A stretch of DNA of 60,386 nt, from positions 1-60,386 of the forward strand of contig NZ_PDZG01000022.1 of NCBI RefSeq assembly GCF_002735645.1, read 5' to 3'. Under the pieces are notes generated by a model, which was given only the letters and a program-made list of their open reading frames with translations, had not been told where the DNA came from and did not search any database. How positions within the stretch are numbered: position 1 is the stretch's first letter; each line of letters begins with the position of its first letter. Source of the stretch: Iodobacter sp. BJB302. Lineage in GTDB: Bacteria; Pseudomonadota; Gammaproteobacteria; Burkholderiales; Chitinibacteraceae. Shown one piece after another: positions 43,481 to 52,223 of the stretch. The position numbers were made by a program, and so were the translations under genes.

Positions 43481-43515
43481 TATATCGCTGTTTTCCTTAG
43501 CTTAAAGGTATGTTT

Positions 43516-44046
43516 ATGAAATATCTGGTCCCCGCGATTGCGCTCGCGCTGTCTGCTCAAGCCTACGCTGCAGAATATCCGATTGGTAAGCCAACGATTA
43601 AAAATGGCATGGAGCTGGCGGCAGTTTATTTGCAGCCGGTTAAGATGGATCCGGATGGCATGATGCGTAAGGCGGAAGCTTCGGATATTCACCTTGAAGC
43701 CGATATTCATGCGGCCAAAGGCAACCCGAATGGCTTTGGCGAAGGTGAATGGGTGCCTTATTTACTGATTAAGTACGAGCTGCAAAAAGTGGGCAGCAAG
43801 AATGTGATCAAGGGTGATTTTATGGCCATGGTAGCGAGCGACGGCCCGCATTATGGTGACAATATCAAGCTGGAAGGCCCAGGTAAGTACAAACTGAAAT
43901 ACACCATCTTGCCGCCATCAGAAAATCCACACGCCCACTTTGGCCGCCATGTGGATAAAGAAACTGGCGTTGCGCCCTGGTTTAAGCCTTTTGATCTGAA
44001 CTATGAATTTACCTACGCCGGAACCGGTAAGAAGGGCGGTTATTAA
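43516..44046 (+). CDS. ftrA: Periplasmic ferrous-iron binding protein FtrA/P19 family
   Basis: P19/Tpd-family periplasmic metal-binding protein, 176 residues with a signal peptide (KYLVPAIALALSAQAYAA). ATG at 43516 is preferred over 43510 because AAAGG then has normal spacing. Family residues: EASDIHLEADIHA, GPHYGDNI and HAHFGRHVDKETGVAPWF, which include the conserved metal-ligand His/Glu/Met positions. It probably presents Fe2+ (with a copper co-site in some members) to FtrB/FtrC. Confidence 0.9.
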   Translation: MKYLVPAIALALSAQAYAAEYPIGKPTIKNGMELAAVYLQPVKMDPDGMMRKAEASDIHLEADIHAAKGNPNGFGEGEWVPYLLIKYELQKVGSKNVIKGDFMAMVASDGPHYGDNIKLEGPGKYKLKYTILPPSENPHAHFGRHVDKETGVAPWFKPFDLNYEFTYAGTGKKGGY

Positions 44047-44169
44047 TATCGCCTGATTCAAGGCCCTCAGCTTTGCAGCCGACTGATATTCAGTTCAACA
44101 GGCTGCTGGCTGGGGGCTTTGTGCTTTCTTTTGGCTTAAATGTTGTTGGTCTATTGAAGGGATTTTTTG

Positions 44170-44490
44170 ATGCGACGTATTGTGGTGGCTTTGTTAAGCA
44201 CATGCAGCCTGATGGCGGGTGCGGATGATTTGCTGACTTTCAGGGTGGAGCTTAACGATGGCAAGGTCACGCCAACGCGCATCGAAGCCCCGGCAAAAAC
44301 CAAATTTAAGCTGATTTTAGTGAATAAGGGCAAGTCGCCTGCCGAATTTGAAAGCCTGCCGCTGCGTAAAGAAAAAGTCCTCGCCCCTGGTGTTGAATCC
44401 TTTGTAGTGATTCAGGGGGTATCGGCTGGTGAATATATCTTCTTTGATGATTTCCATCCGCAGGCGCGGGGAGTGATTGTGGTGAAGTAA
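44170..44490 (+). CDS. ftrB: Periplasmic cupredoxin-like protein FtrB
   Basis: Small EfeO-cupredoxin-like protein, 106 residues with a signal peptide (MRRIVVALLSTCSLMAGA). A single beta-sandwich domain has FKLILVNKGKSPAEFESLPL and GEYIFFDDFHPQARGVIVV. In Ftr systems it is thought to help oxidise or hand over iron to the permease. It follows ftrA by 123 bases. The next gene, ftrC, is 421 bases away because repeat DNA lies between. Confidence 0.85.
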   Translation: MRRIVVALLSTCSLMAGADDLLTFRVELNDGKVTPTRIEAPAKTKFKLILVNKGKSPAEFESLPLRKEKVLAPGVESFVVIQGVSAGEYIFFDDFHPQARGVIVVK

Positions 44491-44503
44491 GGGGGCATTA
44501 TTT

Positions 44504-44740
44504 TAGTGCCTTCGGCACGTTGATTTAGGTGCGGGATCCCCGCGAAGTATGTGATTTCTGCTTCGCCAAGAAAGTAAGCAAAGAAGGCGACCCCACGAAG
44601 CACGAAGGCCCCTCCGCTGCGGACAATCGGGTCGGCGGCGGGCGGGATTGGCTCGTTCCTCGCTCCCTTGCCGAAACCCCGCCCCGCTTGTTCCTCGCTT
44701 CGGCGTGCTTCAAGGGGATTTTTAAGCCCCGTACTACGAG
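44504..44740 (+). repeat. ~250-bp multi-hairpin repeat, copy 3
   Basis: Begins TTAGTGCCTTCGGCACG, keeps GCCAAGAAAGTAAGCAAAG, GCTGCGGACAATCGG, CCCCGCTTGTTCCTCGC and the end GGGGATTTTTAAGCCCCGTA, but the GTCAATTC/GAATTGAC hairpin is replaced by another sequence. It lies inside the ftr gene cluster. Confidence 0.83.
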
Positions 44741-44817
44741 TAGAGATAACAATTCAGATTTGTGGGATAGCAATTGTTTTGAACCCAAAGCAAGCGCCTT
44801 AATTCAATTCTTGGTTT

Positions 44818-44870
44818 TTCTCCGTGAAACTCCGCGTTCTCTGTGTCCTCCGTGGTTCAGGATTTAGGTT
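44818..44870 (-). repeat. CACRGAG heptad repeat, copy E
   Basis: Full-length copy with heptads CACGGAG, CACAGAG, CGCGGAG and CACGGAG read on the minus strand. It lies 78 bases after the 250-bp element and 41 bases before ftrC, so it may form part of the ftrC leader. Confidence 0.85.
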
Positions 44871-44911
44871 TTTGTCTCATATGTTATTGCAATTTTTAAA
44901 GGTTAAAGACT

Positions 44912-45727
44912 ATGGAACAAGTCGCATTTATTGTCTGGCGTGAAAGTGTGGAAGCGCTGCTGGTGGTGGGGATTTTATATGCGTGGTTGCGTGCCAATCC
45001 GGTGGCGGGGCAGCGTGGTATGGCTTATCTCTGGGGTGGTGTGGGCCTGGGTCTGGTGTTGTCGGGCTTATTGGCGCTGACGCTATTGGGTGTTTCCAGC
45101 TGGCTGGATGATACGGCGCAGGAGTATTTCCAGGCCGCAATGCCTTTGGTGGCCGCCGCGCTGATTGTGCAGATGGTAGTGTGGATGCGTAAAAATGGCC
45201 GCAGCCTCAAGCGTGAATTAGAAGGCGGCCTTGCCAGTAATGCGGCGGAGAAAAACTGGTGGGGCTTGCTGTTTTTGGTGGCGCTCGCAGTGGCGCGTGA
45301 AGGCAGTGAAACCGTGGTGTTTTTATACGGCAGCGTGGCAGGCAGCAGCAATGGCAGCTCCTTAGCACTTGCAGGTTTGGGCGGCTTTGTGGTGGCGCTG
45401 GCGACATTCCAGCTCTTGCAATTGGGCGGTAAATATATTTCCTGGCGCTGGTTTTTTAAGGTGACCGAAATCTTGTTGCTGCTGCTGGCGGGCGCAATGC
45501 TGAACTCCGGCGTTGAACATTTGATTGGCATGGGTGTTTTGCCAGCGATTATTGATCCGCTATGGGATAGCTCGGCCTGGCTGGATGAAAGCGCGAGTGT
45601 GGGTAAATTGCTGGCCGATTTTGCAGGTTACCGCTCGCACCCGGCTTTATCTTTGCTGGTGATTTGGAGTGGCTATTGGATTGCCACCACATATTTGCTG
45701 CGCCGTGTGAGTCGTACAGGGCAATGA
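44912..45727 (+). CDS. ftrC: FTR1-family iron permease FtrC
   Basis: Inner-membrane high-affinity iron permease of 271 residues with about seven helices. Two REXXE-type iron motifs are visible: RESVE at the N-terminus (residues 9-13) and REGSE in VALAVAREGSETVVFLYG near residue 130. It belongs to the OFeT/EfeU family and works with FtrA, FtrB and FtrD. Its stop overlaps the ftrD start (ATGA). Confidence 0.93.
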   Translation: MEQVAFIVWRESVEALLVVGILYAWLRANPVAGQRGMAYLWGGVGLGLVLSGLLALTLLGVSSWLDDTAQEYFQAAMPLVAAALIVQMVVWMRKNGRSLKRELEGGLASNAAEKNWWGLLFLVALAVAREGSETVVFLYGSVAGSSNGSSLALAGLGGFVVALATFQLLQLGGKYISWRWFFKVTEILLLLLAGAMLNSGVEHLIGMGVLPAIIDPLWDSSAWLDESASVGKLLADFAGYRSHPALSLLVIWSGYWIATTYLLRRVSRTGQ

Positions 45728-47091
45728 CTATTTTGAATTCTCGCACCGCTCAGTTCGGCAATTTTTTACGGGACCACGCTCATTGGCTGCGTAAGCTGCA
45801 ATGGGTGGTGGTTTTTTTCTATTTATTTCTGCTGATTATCCCTACTTTTGTCAGCCTGCCTGATGAAAGCGCGCGGGTTTTTAATCATCTGGTGATCTTT
45901 GCGCAGTTTGCATTTTGGGGGATCTGGTGGCCGTTTGTGCTGATCTCCATGCTGCTGATGGGCCGTGTCTGGTGTGGCTGGTTTTGCCCGGAAGGCATGC
46001 TGACAGAATGGGCCAGTGAGCGCGGGCGTAATCATACTATTCCACGCTGGATACGCTGGCAGGGCTGGCCCTTTGTGGCCTTCGCCTGTACCACCGTCTA
46101 CGGCCAGCTGCTGAGTGTGTACCAATATCCTTTGGCCGCCATGCTGGTGCTGGGCGGTTCCACCCTGGCGGCGGTGGGTGTTGGCTATTGGTATGGCCGC
46201 AGTAAGCGGGTGTGGTGCCGCTATCTGTGCCCTGTGAATGGCGTGTTTAATTTATTAGCCAAGCTGGCACCCTGGCATTACAAGGTAGACGTGGATGCAT
46301 GGAAAACGCCACAAGCCAAAGTGATTCCGATTAATTGTGCTCCGCTGGTGCCGATGCGCAATATGCAGGGCGCAACCGAATGCCATATGTGCGGGCGTTG
46401 CAGTGATTATCGCGGCGCAATTGCACTGAGCGTGCGCTCGCCGGAAGCTGAAATCACCCAGGTAGCCAAGGGCAGTGGCTGGGAAACCGTACTGATTTTA
46501 TTTGGCCTGATGGGGCTTGCCGTTGGCGCATTCCAGTGGACGGCCAGCCCGTGGCTGGTGGATGCCAAGCAGATGATGGCCGAGTGGCTGGTGAACCGGG
46601 ATATCTTCTGGCCGCTGCAAGACAACGCGCCTTGGTGGATTCTGACTCATTACCCAGAGGTGAACGATAGCTTCTCCTGGCTCGATGGCGGCCTGATCGT
46701 GGCTTATATCGGCTGCAGCATGCTGTTCCTGGGCGGCAGCCTCTATCTGTGTTTAAAACTGGCCGATTGGATCTTACCCAAGCGTGATGCTTTAAGCGTG
46801 CATAAGCTGGCGCAATCCTTTATCCCCGCCGCGGCTTGTGGTGTGTTTTTAGGCCTGTCGGCACTGACGGTGAATTTACTGAAGCATGAAGGTGTAGCAA
46901 CGGCATGGGCTCCAGCCACCAGAGCCGTGTTGCTGAGCCTGGCGCTATTGTGGTCTCTGCGCTTGTTTTGGCGCCTGGCGGGCCAGCGCACGATGCAATG
47001 GGGGCCGCGTTTGGGTGCGCTGACACTGGCGGGCCTCGGGCTGGCTTTATACGGCTGGGCCTGGGTATTGTTGTTTTTTGTGTGGGCCTGA
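45724..47091 (+). CDS. ftrD: Polyferredoxin-like membrane protein FtrD
   Basis: NapH/RdxA-like membrane protein thought to shuttle electrons in Ftr iron uptake. ATG at 45724 gives 455 residues and overlaps ftrC by four bases; the longer upstream frame lies inside ftrC. About eight membrane segments. Cys motifs: CGWFCPEGMLTEW, CRYLCPVNGVF and CHMCGRCSDYRG, suitable for Fe-S clusters, though the last set has fewer Cys than a full ferredoxin pair. Confidence 0.9.
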   Translation: MTILNSRTAQFGNFLRDHAHWLRKLQWVVVFFYLFLLIIPTFVSLPDESARVFNHLVIFAQFAFWGIWWPFVLISMLLMGRVWCGWFCPEGMLTEWASERGRNHTIPRWIRWQGWPFVAFACTTVYGQLLSVYQYPLAAMLVLGGSTLAAVGVGYWYGRSKRVWCRYLCPVNGVFNLLAKLAPWHYKVDVDAWKTPQAKVIPINCAPLVPMRNMQGATECHMCGRCSDYRGAIALSVRSPEAEITQVAKGSGWETVLILFGLMGLAVGAFQWTASPWLVDAKQMMAEWLVNRDIFWPLQDNAPWWILTHYPEVNDSFSWLDGGLIVAYIGCSMLFLGGSLYLCLKLADWILPKRDALSVHKLAQSFIPAAACGVFLGLSALTVNLLKHEGVATAWAPATRAVLLSLALLWSLRLFWRLAGQRTMQWGPRLGALTLAGLGLALYGWAWVLLFFVWA

Positions 47092-47210
47092 CGCAGAGGG
47101 TAGCAATTTGACATATTTGGGCTTAATAATCAGCGGGCTCTTTGATCTTACACATTGAGTTCTGCTGCACTGCAACCTAAGCTGGAACAACGATCTCAAG
47201 GGGGACGGCC

Positions 47211-48926
47211 ATGTCAGCGTTTACTTTTTTTACGGAACAATCTCAGCGCTACGCCGATTTACAGCACAAATTAAGACAATCGACCGATCCCTTTGGCTTA
47301 CTTGCCAGCTCGTTTAAGGCGCAGCAGGCATGGTTGCGAAACCCTGTTGCCTTATCCAATGTTTTATTCCGTTATGTTAATGACGTTACAAAGTGGCAAA
47401 ACTTTACTACGCGGCGCTTCTGGGGCGAAGCCGATAGCGATGTTTTTCCGCCTCACCCGGAAGATGTGCGTTTTTCAGACCCTGTCTGGAGCGACAGCCC
47501 CTATTGGGATGGTATTAAAGAATGGTATTTACTCAACACCCATTGGCTGCAGGATGCGCTTTATGCCACGCCGGACATGGGCGAGCACGAGCGTAACCGC
47601 AGCGCATTCTGGCTTCGGCAGGTGCTGAACGCAGCGGCCCCGACAAATTTTTTGCTGACGAATCCGGTGGCTATTGCCAGAGCATTAAGCACTAATGGCG
47701 AAAGCCTTGTTGCAGGCTATAAGAACTTTAAAGAAGACAAAGCGCGTGGCGATATCAGCATGACTGATATGAACGCGTTTAAAGTAGGGGAAAATCTGGC
47801 GACGACTGCAGGATCGGTGGTGTATCGCGGGCGTTTGCTTGAAGTGCTGCATTACGAGGCGACTACACCCACGGTGCACAGCGTGCCGCTGGTGCTGGTG
47901 TCCCCATGGATTAATAAGTATTACATCCTCGATATGAACGAGAAAAAAAGCCTCGTGAAGTATCTGGTTGACCAAGGCTTTTCGGTGTTTATCACCAGCT
48001 GGAAAAACCCCGATGGCAGCATGCGCGATGTATCGTTTGATGATTATCTGAATGATGGTGTGGCACAAATTATTAAAGTGGCACAGGAAATCAGCGGCAG
48101 CGAACAAGTCCATTTATTGGGCTACTGCCTTGGCGGCACGCTTGCTGCGACTTATCTTGCGTGGGCCAATAGAAAAATGCCGGGCAAGGTGCCGGTGGTG
48201 TCAGCAACCTTACTCACTACGCTGACTGATTTTGAATATCCTGGTGATATCGAAGTCTTTTTGGATGAAGAAGGCCTCGATTTTATTGATAGCGTGATGG
48301 AGAAAAAAGGCTATCTGGACGGCAAAGATATGGCCGCCTCTTTCAGAATGCTGCGCTCCAACAGCCTGATCTGGAATTACTGGGTAGATAATTATTTGCT
48401 GGGCCAGACACCAAGCGAATTTGATGTTTTATATTGGAATATGGATTCCACCCGTATGCCAATGAAAATGCACCGCACCTATTTGCGCGAATTGTATTGG
48501 AAAAATAAACTTATTCAGCCCGATGCCTTAGAAATTGCCGGGCAAAAAATCGATTTAGGCCAAATTAAGCAGCCGCTGTTTATGGTGAGTGCCGAAGAAG
48601 ACCATATTGCACCCTGGCGGCAAACTTACACCCTGGCAGATCGCAGCGGGGGCGATGTCACCTTTACCCTCTCCACATCAGGCCATATTATCGGCATCGT
48701 TAATCCACCAGGCCCCACATCCAAACGCAGCTACTGGCAAGGCGTGCCTGAGGCAGGCGAAAGCGCCGAAGATTTTTTAGCCCGGCAAAAAAAGGTAGCA
48801 GGCTCTTGGTGGCCCAACTGGGTAGAGTGGCTTAAGCCGCAGTGTGGCAAGCAGGTCAAACCAAAATTGTCCAGCCGTGCCCATCCACAACAAGGGGCGG
48901 CACCAGGGACTTATGTTTTGGAGTAG
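47211..48926 (+). CDS. phaC: Class I poly(3-hydroxyalkanoate) synthase PhaC
   Basis: Polymerises hydroxyacyl-CoA into storage polyester on granules. It has 571 residues. The alpha/beta-hydrolase catalytic triad is visible: Cys306 in the lipase-like box GYCLGG, Asp464 in EEDHIAPW and His492 in SGHIIGIVNPP. The N-terminal domain carries DPFGLLASSF. No phaA, phaB or phasin genes adjoin it, so it is a stand-alone locus here. ATG preceded by AAGGGGGAC. Confidence 0.96.
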   Translation: MSAFTFFTEQSQRYADLQHKLRQSTDPFGLLASSFKAQQAWLRNPVALSNVLFRYVNDVTKWQNFTTRRFWGEADSDVFPPHPEDVRFSDPVWSDSPYWDGIKEWYLLNTHWLQDALYATPDMGEHERNRSAFWLRQVLNAAAPTNFLLTNPVAIARALSTNGESLVAGYKNFKEDKARGDISMTDMNAFKVGENLATTAGSVVYRGRLLEVLHYEATTPTVHSVPLVLVSPWINKYYILDMNEKKSLVKYLVDQGFSVFITSWKNPDGSMRDVSFDDYLNDGVAQIIKVAQEISGSEQVHLLGYCLGGTLAATYLAWANRKMPGKVPVVSATLLTTLTDFEYPGDIEVFLDEEGLDFIDSVMEKKGYLDGKDMAASFRMLRSNSLIWNYWVDNYLLGQTPSEFDVLYWNMDSTRMPMKMHRTYLRELYWKNKLIQPDALEIAGQKIDLGQIKQPLFMVSAEEDHIAPWRQTYTLADRSGGDVTFTLSTSGHIIGIVNPPGPTSKRSYWQGVPEAGESAEDFLARQKKVAGSWWPNWVEWLKPQCGKQVKPKLSSRAHPQQGAAPGTYVLE

Positions 48927-49034
48927 TGGCTAAAATTCAAATTCTTTAACATGAAGACCACCAGGGTTCACGGAGAAAAAGTTGATTTAAATGTGGTCAA
49001 TATAACTTCCCCGAACACGGACCGCTGGCGTAGC

Positions 49035-49091
49035 TTGGGTTAGCAGGTTTATTAGCAGCGGTTTTCTTGCGGATAAACCTGCCTAACCCAA
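49035..49091. repeat. 57-bp palindromic element, copy 3
   Basis: TTGGGTTAGCAGGTTTA and TAAACCTGCCTAACCCAA form a near-perfect inverted repeat (one extra base). Its ends match the 58-bp elements at 211 and 36909, while the interior differs. Confidence 0.75.
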
Positions 49092-49112
49092 CGGGCTCTG
49101 GTGAAAAAAATA

Positions 49113-49172
49113 TTGGATTGCGCGAAATATCGCTGAGCGAGGTAAACCTTGCTCGCAGACCGCTATCCCCAA
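49113..49172 (+). repeat. 58-bp palindromic element, copy 4 (diverged)
   Basis: TTGGATTGCGCGAAATATCG, then CTGAGCGAGGTAAACC, TTGCTCGCAGACCGCTA and CCCCAA. It matches copy 1 in order with scattered changes and sits 21 bases after copy 3. Confidence 0.75.
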
Positions 49173-49283
49173 GCTATAAAATCGCGTTATTCGGGAAGTT
49201 ATGCACATGTATTATTAATGTGAGTTCACCACTGCGTAATCTTCGTTTTTAAGTAAAAACATCTACGGGTTTTAATTTATTCC

Positions 49284-49305
49284 AAGGCGGGCGAAAGCCC
49301 GCCTT
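49284..49305. promoter_or_regulatory. GAAA-loop hairpin
   Basis: AAGGCGGGC-GAAA-GCCCGCCTT is a perfect 9-bp stem with a GNRA tetraloop. It has no T run, so termination is uncertain; it may belong to the tkt leader or end phaC mRNA. Confidence 0.7.
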
Positions 49306-49595
49306 AACACTTTGAGCCAGCTCAACGCTATGCGCGTTATCTCGTGTTAAAAATGATATGGTAATTTGATATTGTTGCAGACACAGTCCCTCAGTGATAA
49401 TGGGGGCAGCGATTCACTCTTATGCCTTTTTACGGTATTTAGAGTCATAAAAAGACTTGATGATGATTGGCCTTCCGGTCAAGGCAACGGGGCTTCCTGA
49501 CAGATAGGGCAAGTCGCCCTGGCCTCCCTCCCCCTTAGCTTCTCTTTGTAAGAGAGGCGGGCGCAGTTTCACCTTAATGCACACAAGGAAAAGAT

Positions 49596-51590
49596 ATGGC
49601 AACGCGTAATGATCTGGCAAATGCAATCCGCGCTTTAGCAATGGATGCTGTTCAAAAAGCGAATTCCGGCCACCCTGGCATGCCTATGGGTATGGCGGAA
49701 ATCGGCTTGTCACTGTGGGGCAACCACATGCGCTTTAACCCGACTAATCCACAGTGGGCTGATCGCGACCGTTTTATCTTGTCTAACGGCCACGGCTCCA
49801 TGCTGCAATACGCTTTGCTGCATCTGACTGGCTACGATGTAACGCTGGATGATCTGAAAAACTTCCGTCAGTTCCACTCCAAAACGCCAGGCCACCCTGA
49901 AGTGCATTACACCCCGGGTGTAGAAACCACCACCGGCCCGCTGGGTCAGGGTATTACTAATGCGGTAGGTTTTGCATTGGCAGAAAAACTGCTGGCACGC
50001 GATTTCAACAAGCCAGGTCTGGATATCGTTGATCACCACACCTATGTATTCCTTGGCGATGGCTGCCTGATGGAAGGCATCAGCCATGAAGCTTGCGCTT
50101 TGGCGGGTACATGGGGCCTCGGTAAGCTCATCGCATTCTGGGATGACAACGGTATTTCTATCGACGGTCATGTAGAAGGCTGGTTTACTGACGATACCCC
50201 TAAGCGTTTTGAAGCTTACAACTGGCATGTTTTATCTGTAGACGGCCATGATGTGGATGCGCTGGATGCTGCCATCGTTGCTGCTAAAGCGGTTACAGAC
50301 AAACCAACACTGATCTGCTGCAAAACCATTATTGGTAAAGGCTCGCCCAATAAAGCGGCCAGCCACGATTGCCACGGCGCGCCACTGGGCGATGCTGAAA
50401 TCGCTGCCACTCGCGCAGCAATTGGCTGGAACCACGGCCCGTTCGAAATCCCTGCTGATGTATACGCTGGCTGGGACAAAAAAGAATCCGGCGCACGTTT
50501 AGAATCCGATTGGGATGCCCTGTTTGCCAAGTACGCAGCAGCTTACCCAAGCGACGCTGCAGAATTCAAACGCCGTATGAGCAATGAATTGCCAGCCAAC
50601 TGGCAAGATGTGGTGAAGGCTGCAGTAAGCGATGCCAACAGCAAGGCAGAAACAATCGCCTCGCGTAAAGCATCACAAAACGCACTGAATGCCTATGCGC
50701 CGCAAGTGCCAGAATTATTGGGCGGCTCGGCTGATCTGACCGGCTCTAACCTGACCAACTGGAAAGGCTGCGTTTCACTGAAACGTGAAGGCAATGAGCT
50801 GATTGGTAACCATATCAGCTACGGCGTGCGTGAATTTGGTATGAGCGCCATTATGAATGGTGTGGTGCTGCACGGCGGTTTCCGTCCTTACGGCGCAACC
50901 TTCCTGATGTTCTGCGAATACGCACTGAACGCCCTGCGTATGGCCTCTCTAATGAAGACCAACAACCTCTTCGTTTACACCCACGATTCGATTGGTCTGG
51001 GTGAAGATGGGCCAACACACCAGCCGGTAGAGCAGCTGCAAACGCTACGTTGCATTCCTAACCACCATGTATGGCGTCCATGCGACACCGTAGAATCGAT
51101 GGTGGCCTGGGCTCATGCGATTGAACAAAAATCAACGCCTTCGTCCCTGATTTTCAGCCGTCAAAACTTAATGTTTATGGCGCGTGATGAAGCCACCATC
51201 GCCAATATCAAGAAAGGCGGCTACGTATTAAAAGACGTAGCAAATCCTGCTGTTATCTTGATTGCAACTGGCTCTGAAGTAGAGCTGGCTGTGAAAGCGG
51301 CCGAAGCACTGGCAAGCGATGGTGTTGCTGCCCGTGTAGTGTCTATGCCATCGACCAATGTATTTGATGCGCAAGATGCAGCTTACAAAGCAGCTGTATT
51401 GCCGCGTGGCGTAGCACGTTTGGCGATTGAAGCAGGCACTTCTGATTTCTGGCGCAAATATGTAGGTCTCGAAGGCGATGTTATTGGCATGGATACCTTT
51501 GGTGAATCTGCACCTGCCGGCCAATTGTTTAAACACTTTGGCTTTACTGTAGAAAATGTAGTGGCTAAGGCTAAAGCAATTATTGCTTAA
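49596..51590 (+). CDS. tkt: Transketolase
   Basis: TPP-dependent transfer of two-carbon units in the pentose phosphate and Calvin-type pathways. It has 664 residues. Landmarks: [16 protein letters not shown], the TPP motif [19 protein letters not shown] with downstream WDDNGIS, the pyrimidine domain [20 protein letters not shown] (near residue 450) and a C-terminal domain. AAGGAAAAGAT precedes the ATG. It is monocistronic with a terminator behind. Confidence 0.97.
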   Translation: MATRNDLANAIRALAMDAVQKANSGHPGMPMGMAEIGLSLWGNHMRFNPTNPQWADRDRFILSNGHGSMLQYALLHLTGYDVTLDDLKNFRQFHSKTPGHPEVHYTPGVETTTGPLGQGITNAVGFALAEKLLARDFNKPGLDIVDHHTYVFLGDGCLMEGISHEACALAGTWGLGKLIAFWDDNGISIDGHVEGWFTDDTPKRFEAYNWHVLSVDGHDVDALDAAIVAAKAVTDKPTLICCKTIIGKGSPNKAASHDCHGAPLGDAEIAATRAAIGWNHGPFEIPADVYAGWDKKESGARLESDWDALFAKYAAAYPSDAAEFKRRMSNELPANWQDVVKAAVSDANSKAETIASRKASQNALNAYAPQVPELLGGSADLTGSNLTNWKGCVSLKREGNELIGNHISYGVREFGMSAIMNGVVLHGGFRPYGATFLMFCEYALNALRMASLMKTNNLFVYTHDSIGLGEDGPTHQPVEQLQTLRCIPNHHVWRPCDTVESMVAWAHAIEQKSTPSSLIFSRQNLMFMARDEATIANIKKGGYVLKDVANPAVILIATGSEVELAVKAAEALASDGVAARVVSMPSTNVFDAQDAAYKAAVLPRGVARLAIEAGTSDFWRKYVGLEGDVIGMDTFGESAPAGQLFKHFGFTVENVVAKAKAIIA

Positions 51591-51633
51591 CTGGCCAGGG
51601 CTGAAGAGGGAGGGTAACAAAACCCTCCTGAAT

Positions 51634-51664
51634 AAAAAAACGGGCATTTATGCCCGTTTTTTTA
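51634..51664. terminator. Bidirectional terminator between tkt and the GNAT gene
   Basis: AAAAAAACGGGCA-TTTA-TGCCCGTTTTTTT is a perfect symmetric stem with A and T tails that serves both converging genes. Confidence 0.95.
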
Positions 51665-51677
51665 TGATAAAAATAAT

Positions 51678-52178
51678 TTAAAGATCAAGAGCGAATAATT
51701 TTAGTTCTTTATGCAGGGACAGCGTTTTAATGAGTTTAAAGTTTAATTTATTCAGCAATTGCATTGATGTTTGATTATTTAAATCCGTTGTTGCCAGCAG
51801 GCGGGTCATGTTTAATACTTCTTTAGCGTATTTAACAACACCCGTGGCCGCCTCAAAGGCAAACCCCTGGCCCCAGTATTGCGGCAAAAAGGCATAGCCT
51901 AAGTCTGCATCTTCCAAATAATCTCGTTTTAACAGGCCACAGAGGCCAATGGGTGTTTCAGAATCTCTCAGTTTTACAATATATAAGCTAAAGCCAAGGC
52001 GGTTTTGCATATCAACAGGGCCATTTATAATAGCGGCTTGTGCTTCTTCTAAAGTGCGAATTCCCCGGTCACCAATAAATTGATGCCACGATGGCTCGTT
52101 CAGAAGCTGCAGATAAAATGCAGCATCTTCAATGCTGATTGTGCTGAGGCAAAGGCGGGTGGTTGTAATATGTGGCAT
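51678..52178 (-). CDS. GNAT-family N-acetyltransferase (RimJ/RimL-like)
   Basis: 166-residue acetyltransferase. Features: N-terminal TTRLCLSTISIEDAAFYLQL, LGYAFLPQYWGQGFAFEAAT (acetyl-CoA loop Q-x-x-G-x-A type) and LATTDLNNQTSMQLLNKLNF, all typical of the RimJ/RimL branch. The acceptor is unknown. It is convergent with tkt and followed upstream by a GGDEF/EAL gene on the same strand. Confidence 0.88.
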   Translation of the reverse strand: MPHITTTRLCLSTISIEDAAFYLQLLNEPSWHQFIGDRGIRTLEEAQAAIINGPVDMQNRLGFSLYIVKLRDSETPIGLCGLLKRDYLEDADLGYAFLPQYWGQGFAFEAATGVVKYAKEVLNMTRLLATTDLNNQTSMQLLNKLNFKLIKTLSLHKELKLFALDL

Positions 52179-52223
52179 GGCAGCATCTGCAAAATGGGTA
52201 TGATTTATTCTACCGCGATTTGC

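Larger units (their letters stand above)
48927..49595 (+). other. Non-coding gap between phaC and tkt
   Basis: This 669-base stretch holds a degenerate CACGGAG remnant near 48935-48980 (GGGTTCACGGAGAAAA), two palindromic elements (49035-49172), a GAAA-tetraloop hairpin (49284-49305) and a leader before tkt with small hairpins such as AGGGC-AAGTC-GCCCT near 49507. No credible ORF was seen. Confidence 0.7.

Noticed and set aside
49067-49252. 61-codon frame after phaC
   Set aside because: It is formed by two palindromic repeats in a row; no independent support.
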